Below, piece by piece: positions 23,928 through 30,248 of a DNA stretch of 30,248 nucleotides. This DNA is from Anaerolineaceae bacterium UBA2274 (GTDB taxonomy: Bacteria > Chloroflexota > Anaerolineae > Anaerolineales > Anaerolineaceae). The DNA lies in NCBI GenBank assembly GCA_002347705.1, contig DDWY01000048.1:1-30248 (forward strand), read 5' to 3'. Both the position numbers and the translations under genes were made by a program. Numbering within the stretch: the first letter of the stretch is position 1; every line of letters begins with the position of its first letter. The notes under the pieces were generated by a model. It saw only the letters and a program-made list of their open reading frames with translations. It did not search any database and was not told the DNA's origin.

Positions 23928-24464
23928 ATGGATCTACATGTAATCGACCCTTTTGATTTTTCAGTTTCACCTCACCACCTTTTTGATCGCCAGATGGTAC
24001 TGTTGACCAGCGGTGACTTTGCCAAAGGGGATTTCAACTGCATGACCATCGGCTGGGGCTTGTTTGGCACGATGTGGAGCGTTCCCGCGGCATTGGTTGT
24101 GGTGCGACCGAGCCGATTCACCTACGAGTTCATGGAACGCTATGACAACTTCACCCTGACTTCTTTCCCAAAGACATATAAACGAGATATTGTTTACCTC
24201 GGCAGACACTCCGGCAGAGATGAGGACAAGCTGTCCAAAACACAGTTGAGCGTGGTAGCAGCGGATTTGGTCAGTTCGCCGACTTTCGCCGAGGCGGAGT
24301 TGAGCGTGGAATGCAAAAAGATTTACTATTCAGATTACAAACCGGAGCATTTCCTCGCGCCCTTCATCCACGATGAGTATGACGGCGGAGATTATCACCG
24401 TTTGTATTACGGCGAAATCTTGCAGATCAAAGGAATCAGCAGGTATCAAAGCGCGGCAGGGTGA
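23928..24464 (+). CDS. Flavin reductase family protein (FMN-binding split barrel)
   Basis: The 178-residue product looks like a flavoredoxin or flavin reductase-like protein that binds FMN in a split beta barrel. The supporting features are LLTSGDFAKGDFNCMTIGWG near residues 25-44, then SVPAALVVVRPSRFTYEFM and FTLTSFPKTYKRDIVYLGR, typical strands and flavin contacts. A C-terminal YYGEILQIKG strand follows. Cys38 in the NCMTIGWG segment sits where many members have their flavin-proximal residues. The reaction partner is unknown. GGAGG lies 6 nt before the ATG, and an extended -10 promoter lies upstream. The gene appears monocistronic, as a new promoter-like TATAAT precedes the next gene. Confidence 0.85.
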   Translation: MDLHVIDPFDFSVSPHHLFDRQMVLLTSGDFAKGDFNCMTIGWGLFGTMWSVPAALVVVRPSRFTYEFMERYDNFTLTSFPKTYKRDIVYLGRHSGRDEDKLSKTQLSVVAADLVSSPTFAEAELSVECKKIYYSDYKPEHFLAPFIHDEYDGGDYHRLYYGEILQIKGISRYQSAAG

Positions 24465-24494
24465 TAATAACCGCCAAAAGGTCGCGGAAGGCGT

Positions 24495-24500
24495 TATAAT
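24495..24500 (+). promoter_or_regulatory. -10 element of the seven-gene operon
   Basis: TATAAT within GGCGTTATAATC, a core shared with the promoter at 19983-19988. The -35 region is poor. Predicted start is near 24507, giving a leader of about 20 nt that includes AAGGAG. Confidence 0.5.
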
Positions 24501-24526
24501 CTAAGCGACAACGAAAAGGAGAGTCA

Positions 24527-24931
24527 ATGACCGAGAAAAAGATTCGCGTTTTGATTGCCAAACCCGGGTTGGATGGTCACGACCGGGGCGCCAAAGTAGT
24601 AGCGCGCGCATTACGGGATGATGGCATGGAAGTCATCTACACCGGCTTGCGTCAGACCCCCGAAATGATCGCCGAAGCTGCCTTACAGGAGGATGTGGAC
24701 GTTGTTGGATTGTCCATCCTTTCCGGCGCTCACAATGCGCTGGTGCCCCAGGTGATCGCCGACCTCAGGACAAACGGACAGACAGATGTGGTACTTTTTT
24801 TGGGCGGCATCATTCCTGAGGATGATATCAAAACCCTGCTGGACCAGGGGGTCTACAAGATCTATGGACCAGGCACAGACACACGTGAAGTCTGCAAAGA
24901 CATCCGTGAAGCTGTAAAATCGAAAGCGTAG
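24527..24931 (+). CDS. mcmA2: B12-binding subunit of methylmalonyl-CoA mutase type
   Basis: The 134-residue stand-alone cobalamin-binding domain has the base-off/His-on motif DxHxxG as D16-G-H18-D-R-G21 in LDGHDRGAKVVARAL. The later VGLSILSGAH and LFLGGIIPEDD segments line the nucleotide-tail pocket. Length and motifs match the small subunit of split methylmalonyl-CoA mutases, which interconvert methylmalonyl-CoA and succinyl-CoA. The barrel subunit that holds the acyl-CoA is not in this window. A good SD (AAGGAG) precedes the ATG. meaB starts 2 nt after its stop, which strongly supports the mutase assignment over other B12 enzymes. It heads the operon. Confidence 0.9.
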   Translation: MTEKKIRVLIAKPGLDGHDRGAKVVARALRDDGMEVIYTGLRQTPEMIAEAALQEDVDVVGLSILSGAHNALVPQVIADLRTNGQTDVVLFLGGIIPEDDIKTLLDQGVYKIYGPGTDTREVCKDIREAVKSKA

Positions 24932-24933
24932 GC

Positions 24934-25968
24934 ATGACCTCGGCTTTACTCGACGCACTCAGAAAGGGCAACAGGCTTGCCCTTTCTCGCATTTTGAGCC
25001 AGGTTGAGAATGGAACCGAAGCTGGCATGGCTGCGCTTGAGGAACTCTTTCTTGAGACTGGCAATGCGCACAAAATCGGCATCACAGGTCCGCCCGGTTC
25101 AGGCAAAAGCACGCTCGTGAATGCCCTTGCGCGCGAGTTGCGCCGGCGCGAACCCAACAAGAAGGTTGCGATTATCGCCGTGGACCCTTCCAGCCCCTTC
25201 ACCGGCGGCGCGCTGCTGGGTGACCGGGTGCGTATGCTTGATTTGCAGGACGACACGCAGATTTTTATTCGTTCCATGGCTTCGCGGGGGGCATTGGGAG
25301 GACTGGCAGAGCAAACAGAAGCCCTGAGCCAGGTTTTTGATGCAGCTGGATACGATTTCGTCCTGATAGAAACAGTAGGCGCGGGTCAATCTGAAGTGGA
25401 TGTGGTCAACCTGGCGCACACGACCATCGTGGTCGATACCCCTGGTACTGGGGATGACATTCAATCCATCAAAGCCGGAATTTTAGAAATCGCGGACATC
25501 CTGGTGGTCAATAAAGCCGACCGACCCGGGGTGGATCAAAGCGTAACGCATCTCAAAAACATGATTGAAATGGGCTACGCCAGGAGTATCAACAACGGAA
25601 AACATCACCTGCAAGATTTTCGGGAAACTTCTGAGCATGAAACCGCATCAGCACATTGGGTTCCCCCAATTCTGAAGACCGTGGCTTGTGAGTTTAAGGG
25701 TATTCAGGAACTGACCGAGGTCATCCTAAATCACGCAGCTTACTTGCGGGAAAGTGGTCAGTGGCACGCAAAGGACCAGGCATCCATCCGGGCGAATATT
25801 CGCCGCCAGCTGATTGCCTCTTTGCTCAAAGATTTTAATCAAAATGTACCCGCAGATTTGGTCAATTCCCTGGTCGAAGAAGTCCAAAAACGCGCCATTT
25901 CCCCGAATGAAGCAGTTCGTGTATTATTGACGTATAATCGAAATAACTCTTTGGAATCATCGGAGTAA
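24934..25968 (+). CDS. meaB: Methylmalonyl-CoA mutase-associated GTPase MeaB
   Basis: MeaB is a G3E P-loop GTPase that gates cobalamin loading and protects methylmalonyl-CoA mutase from inactivation. The 344-residue product has Walker A GPPGSGKST (52-60), the family block DPSSPFTGGALLGDRVRM, IRSMASRGALGGLA, the Walker B/switch ETVGAGQSEVDV, VVDTPGTGDDIQ, and the base-specificity motif NKADRPGVD. A helical C-terminal dimerisation region follows. It is separated by 2 nt from the B12-binding subunit and by 6 nt from the downstream aspS, and is probably translationally coupled to both. Confidence 0.96.
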   Translation: MTSALLDALRKGNRLALSRILSQVENGTEAGMAALEELFLETGNAHKIGITGPPGSGKSTLVNALARELRRREPNKKVAIIAVDPSSPFTGGALLGDRVRMLDLQDDTQIFIRSMASRGALGGLAEQTEALSQVFDAAGYDFVLIETVGAGQSEVDVVNLAHTTIVVDTPGTGDDIQSIKAGILEIADILVVNKADRPGVDQSVTHLKNMIEMGYARSINNGKHHLQDFRETSEHETASAHWVPPILKTVACEFKGIQELTEVILNHAAYLRESGQWHAKDQASIRANIRRQLIASLLKDFNQNVPADLVNSLVEEVQKRAISPNEAVRVLLTYNRNNSLESSE

Positions 25969-25974
25969 GACCAT

Positions 25975-27294
25975 ATGGAACGAACTTATGTTAAAGACCT
26001 GAAGACAAAAATCGGTCAGCAGGTCACCCTCAAGGGCTGGCTGCAAACCCTGCGCGATCAAAAAAGCATGCAGTTTCTGATCCTGCGCGACAAAACCGGG
26101 CTGGTGCAGATAGCTCACTGGAAAAAAGGCAATCCTGAACTGGCTGAAGCCATTTCAACTCTGGGAACAGAATCCGCGTTAACGATCACTGGCATAGTGG
26201 TCGAAAATGAGGTTGTTAAACTCGGCGGCATTGAGATACAGCTCGAATCGCTAACCGTAGAAAACAACGCTGAGCTTCCTCTTCCATTTGAACCCTTTGC
26301 GGACAATCTGCCAGACCAGGACTACCGCATGGAATGGCGCTACCTGGATCTGCGGCGCGAACGTAATCGCCTGATTTTTGAAATCCAGACCTGTGCAGAA
26401 CAAGCCATGCGCGAATATTGGATTGAAAACGGTTTTATCGAAATTCATTCCCCCAAGATCATGGGAACTCCCAGCGAGAGCGGCGCGGAGCTTTTCAAAG
26501 TGGAATACTTTGATCGCACAGCCTACCTGGCGCAATCCCCTCAGTTCTACAAGCAGATGGCGCAGGCGGCCGGATTCGAACGCATTTTCGAGATTGGGCC
26601 GGTCTTCCGGGCGGACCCCTCTTTTACCTCGCGCCACATGACGGAGTTCACCGGTGTGGACTTTGAAATCTCCTGGATTGAGAGCCACGAAGACGTAATG
26701 GCATTTACAGAAAAGTGGCTGGCGTATGTTTACCAGGCTATCGATGCGAAATTCCATGATGCCATCAAAGAGTATTTCGAGGTCGATTTTGAAGTGCTCA
26801 CAGTGCCTTTCCCTCGCCTGACGATGGCAGAAGCTTATCAGATCCTTAAAAGTATGGATTACAAGCTGCCTCCAGAGCGCAAAGGTGACCTTGACCCCGG
26901 TGCGGAGCGCGCGCTCGGCGAATACATTAAGCAAACCTTCGGTCATGATTTTGTTTTCGTCAAAGACTGGCCTTTCACGGTGCGGCCTTTCTATCACATG
27001 CTTCACGAAGACAACCCCACCCTCACCAAGAGCTTTGACCTGCTCGGACGCGGGTTGGAGATCACCACCGGTGCTCAGCGTGAACACCGCTACGAAAAAC
27101 TGGCTAAACAAGCCCTCGATAAAGGCCTGACCCTGGAACCCATCCAGAACTATCTGAACTTCTTCCGCTATGGCTGCCCACCTCACGGCGGGCTTGGACT
27201 GGGGCTGAGCCGTCTTTTGATGGTCATGCTCAACCTTCCCTCGATCCGGGATGCGGTCTACCTGTTCAGAGGGCCTAACCGGCTGGAACCTTAG
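25975..27294 (+). CDS. aspS: Archaeal-type aspartyl-tRNA synthetase, probably non-discriminating
   Basis: This class IIb synthetase has 439 residues, about 150 fewer than the usual bacterial AspRS because it lacks the GAD insertion. An OB-fold anticodon domain (about 1-105) is followed by the catalytic core: GTPSESGAELF, then YLAQSPQFYKQM, motif 2 FRADPSFTSRHMTEFTGVDF, and motif 3 GGLGLGLSRLLMVML. The AQSPQ and ELF elements mark AspRS rather than AsnRS. Such enzymes often charge both tRNA-Asp and tRNA-Asn, needing GatCAB to make Asn-tRNA. Specificity here is inferred. The SD, GGAGTAAG, overlaps the meaB stop. Confidence 0.9.
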   Translation: MERTYVKDLKTKIGQQVTLKGWLQTLRDQKSMQFLILRDKTGLVQIAHWKKGNPELAEAISTLGTESALTITGIVVENEVVKLGGIEIQLESLTVENNAELPLPFEPFADNLPDQDYRMEWRYLDLRRERNRLIFEIQTCAEQAMREYWIENGFIEIHSPKIMGTPSESGAELFKVEYFDRTAYLAQSPQFYKQMAQAAGFERIFEIGPVFRADPSFTSRHMTEFTGVDFEISWIESHEDVMAFTEKWLAYVYQAIDAKFHDAIKEYFEVDFEVLTVPFPRLTMAEAYQILKSMDYKLPPERKGDLDPGAERALGEYIKQTFGHDFVFVKDWPFTVRPFYHMLHEDNPTLTKSFDLLGRGLEITTGAQREHRYEKLAKQALDKGLTLEPIQNYLNFFRYGCPPHGGLGLGLSRLLMVMLNLPSIRDAVYLFRGPNRLEP

Positions 27295-27302
27295 GAGTAC
27301 TT

Positions 27303-27854
27303 ATGCCTTACCTTTACGGCCACAACCTCCGCCTTCGCTCTGCCGAACGAACGGATATTCCGCAATTTCTGCGCTGGATTAACGATCCGGAAGTCGTCGA
27401 GAACCTCGAAGTCTACGCCCCCATGGGGACAGTAGAAGAAGAGGGCTGGTTTGATGCTATGAAGGCACGCCCAATCGATGAACACGCGCTGGTGATTGAA
27501 GTTCACCCTGTGGGCAGCGATGATGAATGGGTCGTGATCGGCAACACATCTTTCTTCCCCATCGATCAAAAAGCGCGTTCCGTCGAAATTGGTATCATGA
27601 TCGGTGAGAAGGATTATTGGAATAAAGGTTATGGCACCGAGGCAATGCGCACGATGTGCCGTTATGGCTTCGAAGAACTCAACCTGAACCGCATCAGGCT
27701 AAGGGTTTTCGACACAAACCCGAGAGCCAGGAAGGCTTACGAGAAAGCCGGGTTTGTGTATGAAGGCACTTTACGCCAGGCTGAGTATAAGCATGGACGC
27801 TACATTGATGTTCACCTGATGAGCATATTAAAATCGGATTGGATCAAAAACTGA
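27303..27854 (+). CDS. GNAT family N-acetyltransferase, RimJ/RimL-like
   Basis: The 183-residue product has the GNAT fold in order: NLRLRSAERTDIPQFLRWIN (beta1-alpha1), a central strand VVIGNTSFFPID, then EIGIMIGEKDYWNKGYGTEA, which holds the acetyl-CoA pyrophosphate loop (KGYGTEA). LNRIRLRVFDTNPRARKAYEKAGF and YEGTLRQAEYKHGRYID follow, the usual C-terminal half of RimJ/RimL-type enzymes that acetylate protein N-termini or small molecules. The substrate is unknown. AGGAG lies 5 nt before the ATG. It sits inside the operon, 8 nt after aspS and 16 nt before prs. Confidence 0.92.
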   Translation: MPYLYGHNLRLRSAERTDIPQFLRWINDPEVVENLEVYAPMGTVEEEGWFDAMKARPIDEHALVIEVHPVGSDDEWVVIGNTSFFPIDQKARSVEIGIMIGEKDYWNKGYGTEAMRTMCRYGFEELNLNRIRLRVFDTNPRARKAYEKAGFVYEGTLRQAEYKHGRYIDVHLMSILKSDWIKN

Positions 27855-27870
27855 AAGGAACGTAAAACTG

Positions 27871-28860
27871 ATGACCCCTGGTAAGACCCTGCACAGTTTG
27901 CTCTATGGTAATATCCGCCTTTTTGCTGGAACAGCGTCGCTTGATCTGGCTCAGGAGGTTGCTGACAACCTCGGGCTGAAGCTTTGCGGACGTGATGTGA
28001 TTGAATTCACCAACGAGAACCTTTTTGTCAAACTGCACGCCTCAGTTCGTGGGCAGGACTGCTATATTATCCAAACGACCTCCATGCCGGTTCACCGCAA
28101 CCTGATGGAATTGCTTATCACGGCGCAAACCCTCAAACTGGACTCAGCCGGACGCATCACTTTAGTCTTCCCCTATATGTGTTATGGGCGATCAGATCGT
28201 AAGGACCAACCTCGTGTTCCAATCACCGCCAAACTGGTGGCACAGATGATGGAAACCGCTGGTGCGGATCGTTATATCACCATGGACCTTCACGCCGGGC
28301 AAATTCAAGGCTTCTTTGACATCCCTGGGGATGTCCTTTCTGCTTACCACATCCTGAAACCTTATTTGTTGGATAAAGTTCCAAACCTCACAAATCCTGT
28401 TTTGCTGACAGCCGACTTAGGCTTTGCCAAGCAAGGCAGACGCTATGCGCAAGCTCTCAATATCCCGCTGGCATTCATCGAAAAACGCCGCATTGACAAC
28501 AAGGATCACGCCCAGGCTTTGAACCTGATCGGAGACGTGCACGGACGGGATGTTTTGCTGATTGATGATGAAATCGACACTGGTGGCTCGATCGTGGAGG
28601 CAGTGCAGGTGGCAAAACTGAACGGCGCCAGGGATGTTTACGTGGTGTTTATCCATCCTGTTCTCTCAGCAAACGCAACGGAACGACTGGCTTCTCTGCC
28701 GGTGAAACAGTTTATCACCACCAATACGATCCCGATGCAACCCGAGCAGCAAGCGCTTTTTAGCGGCCGATTAACCATTCTCAGCATTGGTCCCTTATTG
28801 GCAGAGGTCATCAAACGGGCAAATGAAGGCACGAGCGTTGGGGCTATGTTTAATGAGTAA
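27871..28860 (+). CDS. prs: Ribose-phosphate pyrophosphokinase
   Basis: Prs makes PRPP from ribose 5-phosphate and ATP for nucleotide, His and Trp synthesis. The 329-residue product shows NIRLFAGTASLDLA (N-terminal Rossmann half), FTNENLFVKLHASVRG, the ATP/metal region PYMCYGRSDRKDQPRVPI (101-118), DLHAGQIQGFFDIPGD (139-154), the flexible catalytic loop EKRR (204-207), and the PRPP loop DDEIDTGGS (232-240). The familiar ARQDRK is GRSDRKD here and DLHADQ is DLHAGQ, so this is a divergent class I-like enzyme. AAAGGAAC precedes the ATG. Confidence 0.93.
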   Translation: MTPGKTLHSLLYGNIRLFAGTASLDLAQEVADNLGLKLCGRDVIEFTNENLFVKLHASVRGQDCYIIQTTSMPVHRNLMELLITAQTLKLDSAGRITLVFPYMCYGRSDRKDQPRVPITAKLVAQMMETAGADRYITMDLHAGQIQGFFDIPGDVLSAYHILKPYLLDKVPNLTNPVLLTADLGFAKQGRRYAQALNIPLAFIEKRRIDNKDHAQALNLIGDVHGRDVLLIDDEIDTGGSIVEAVQVAKLNGARDVYVVFIHPVLSANATERLASLPVKQFITTNTIPMQPEQQALFSGRLTILSIGPLLAEVIKRANEGTSVGAMFNE

Positions 28861-28865
28861 GCGAA

Positions 28866-29693
28866 GTGCCTGAACTTCCTGAAGTCGAGACCATCGCCAG
28901 AAACTTAAGAAGGGGTACCGATAGTGCCCCTTCTTTGATTGGACAAACCATCCAAAATGTCCGTCTGTTTTGGTCGCGCACACTGGCAGAACCGGATGCG
29001 GATACCTTTCAGGGACTTCTGCCCGGACAAAAAGTGGTTGAAATTGGACGAAGAGCCAAATTTCTGACCTTGACCCTCTCCGAATCAATATTGGTATTCC
29101 ACCTGCGCATGAGCGGCGACCTCAGGGTGGAACCGTGCGAATTCCCTCCCGCAAAACACGACCGAATGGTGCTGGATTTCCAATCCGGTTGGCGGCTTGG
29201 GTTTAACGACACACGCAAATTCGGCAGGGTTTGGCTTGTGAATGATACAAACAGTCTGTTTGCCGCTTTGGGTCCGGAACCGAACGATCCGGCACTGACC
29301 CCGGAGAGGTTCTATGAAATGCTTCACGAGAGGAAGCGGGCAATCAAGCCCCTCTTACTCGATCAACACTTTTTGGCTGGAATGGGAAATATCTACACCG
29401 ATGAAGCGCTTTTCAGAGCCGGTGTTCACCCTCTTAGGTCAAGTGAAACTCTTAACCTTCAGGATGCCGCCACGCTCTTGGAAGCCATCAGGTTCACTCT
29501 CGCGCTCGGAATTGAAGCCAACGGCGCCAGTATCGACTGGGTCTATCGCGGTGGTGATTTTCAGAACCATTTTCAGGTCTATCAACAAACCGGAAACCCT
29601 TGCCCTCGCTGCGGTCAGCCGGTTAACAAGACCATTGTTGGGCAAAGAGGCACCCATTTTTGCCCGCACTGCCAACCCCTGAAAGGAAATTAG
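28866..29693 (+). CDS. mutM: Formamidopyrimidine-DNA glycosylase
   Basis: Fpg excises 8-oxoguanine and formamidopyrimidines and nicks the abasic site. After the GTG start the protein reads PELPEVETIARNL, giving the catalytic N-terminal Pro and Glu. HLRMSGDLRVE and FNDTRKFGRVWL follow. The helix-two-turn-helix domain includes FLAGMGNIYTDEALFRAGVHP, and the C-terminal zinc finger has CPRCG and CPHC with four Cys. The 275-residue length is normal. The GTG at 28866 is the only start that yields the required PE N-terminus. It begins 5 nt after prs and ends 1 nt before the methyltransferase. Confidence 0.96.
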   Translation: MPELPEVETIARNLRRGTDSAPSLIGQTIQNVRLFWSRTLAEPDADTFQGLLPGQKVVEIGRRAKFLTLTLSESILVFHLRMSGDLRVEPCEFPPAKHDRMVLDFQSGWRLGFNDTRKFGRVWLVNDTNSLFAALGPEPNDPALTPERFYEMLHERKRAIKPLLLDQHFLAGMGNIYTDEALFRAGVHPLRSSETLNLQDAATLLEAIRFTLALGIEANGASIDWVYRGGDFQNHFQVYQQTGNPCPRCGQPVNKTIVGQRGTHFCPHCQPLKGN

Positions 29694-29694
29694 T

Positions 29695-30248
29695 ATGTAC
29701 GACAAACTCGCTTCGATCTATGACTATTTCGTCAATTGGGAAAACCGCCTTGCTTACGAACTCCCCTTTTTGGAGCAGCAATTGCGTACACTCGGCGAAG
29801 ATCCCTCACAAATTCGGGTAATGGATACCGCCTGCGGCACCGGACATCACGCGATTGCCCTGGCAAATCTTGGGTTTCAAGTCTCCGGTTCGGATCTTTT
29901 TCCGGAAATGGTCAGCCTGGCGGATGCGAACGCCAAAGCAGCAGGCGAAAAAGTGACCTTCCAAACGGCAGGATTCGGGAATATCAGCGCCAGTTTTGGG
30001 CAGCCTGGTCAGTTCGACGCGGTACTATGCCTGGGTAATTCCTTACCCCACGTTGACTCCAACAAGGACCTGCAAAAGGCTCTCCGGGACTTCAACGAGC
30101 TCCTTCAACCCGGCGGCATGCTTGTGCTGCAAATGCGCAATTTTGACCTGGTAATGGGAGAAAAAAAACGCTGGATGGAACCGCAATCCGTCAAGGACGG
30201 TGCAACAGAGTGGCTTTTCCTGCGATTTTACGATTTTGAAACCGACGG
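29695..30248 (+). CDS. Class I SAM-dependent methyltransferase, 3' end cut by the window
   Basis: The gene opens at ATG 29695, one base after the mutM stop, with AAAGGAAA upstream, and is open to the right edge (184 codons visible). It begins MYDKLASIYDYFVNWENRLA, common in small-molecule methyltransferases. Motif I, MDTACGTGHHAIALA, binds SAM at about residues 48-62. The acidic motif II is VSGSDLFPEMVSLA. A motif IV-like FDAVLCLGNSLPHV follows, then LQPGGMLVLQMRNFDL. The substrate cannot be assigned and the C-terminal part is missing. It is the seventh gene of the operon. Confidence 0.9.
   Translation, partial: MYDKLASIYDYFVNWENRLAYELPFLEQQLRTLGEDPSQIRVMDTACGTGHHAIALANLGFQVSGSDLFPEMVSLADANAKAAGEKVTFQTAGFGNISASFGQPGQFDAVLCLGNSLPHVDSNKDLQKALRDFNELLQPGGMLVLQMRNFDLVMGEKKRWMEPQSVKDGATEWLFLRFYDFETD

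Noticed and set aside
26251..27186. 311-codon antisense ORF opposite aspS
   Set aside because: No start signal or conserved motif; the sense frame carries all class II synthetase motifs.

Overview
The window looks like a core-genome stretch from a Chloroflexota bacterium, most likely Anaerolineae-like. This placement is inferred from protein style: a lipoprotein with an NBR1-type Ig domain and Thr/Ala/Pro-rich linker, a COG2403 (cyclic 2,3-diphosphoglycerate synthetase-like) protein, an archaeal-type AspRS, and a B12-dependent ribonucleotide reductase. No 16S rRNA or other decisive marker is present. Base composition is moderate, except for a visibly AT-richer stretch at about 6.3-8.3 kb.

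Layout. 1-1191 (+): C-terminal part of an adenosylcobalamin-dependent ribonucleotide reductase. 1342-6286 (-): obg, a COG2403 P-loop protein, argS and rpsT, with clear hairpin/T-tract terminators after the COG2403 gene and rpsT. 6287-8321 (+): an accessory-looking region with a short signal-anchored protein and a secreted-protein gene broken by an in-frame amber codon and a frameshift. 8322-8655 (+): RNase P RNA, missed by any ORF search, followed by a large lipoprotein gene with an in-frame 60-bp minisatellite. 10705-13415 (-): compact overlapping operon def-recF-membrane protein-nitroreductase. 13546-15228 (-): a membrane protein joining a cNMP-binding-like domain to two bacterial PH-like domains. 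15288-17753 (-): clpC, with a perfect 7-9-7 inverted repeat upstream. 17865-19937 (-): ruvB-queA. ruvB appears leaderless and shares a divergent promoter region with a polyprenol-type glycosyltransferase (20020-20976, +). 20973-23848 (-): a flippase-like protein and a large polytopic membrane protein. 23928-24464 (+): a flavin-reductase-like protein. 24527-30248 (+): a seven-gene operon with 1-16 nt gaps: B12-binding mutase subunit, meaB, archaeal-type aspS, GNAT acetyltransferase, prs, mutM and a truncated methyltransferase.

Functional reading. Most genes are housekeeping: dNTP supply, ribosome and tRNA charging, repair (RecF, RuvB, MutM), proteostasis (ClpC, Def), tRNA modification and PRPP synthesis. 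Cobalamin dependence recurs (class II RNR, methylmalonyl-CoA mutase B12 subunit, MeaB). A second theme is the cell envelope (lipoprotein, glycosyltransferase, flippase-like protein, polytopic protein, cNMP/PH protein). I found no CRISPR array, tRNA, complete insertion sequence, phage or defence system. The most unusual items are the triple-Cys-repeat lipoprotein beside rnpB, the clpC palindrome, the cNMP/PH fusion, the decayed secreted gene, and a recurring GTTATAAT-type promoter core.
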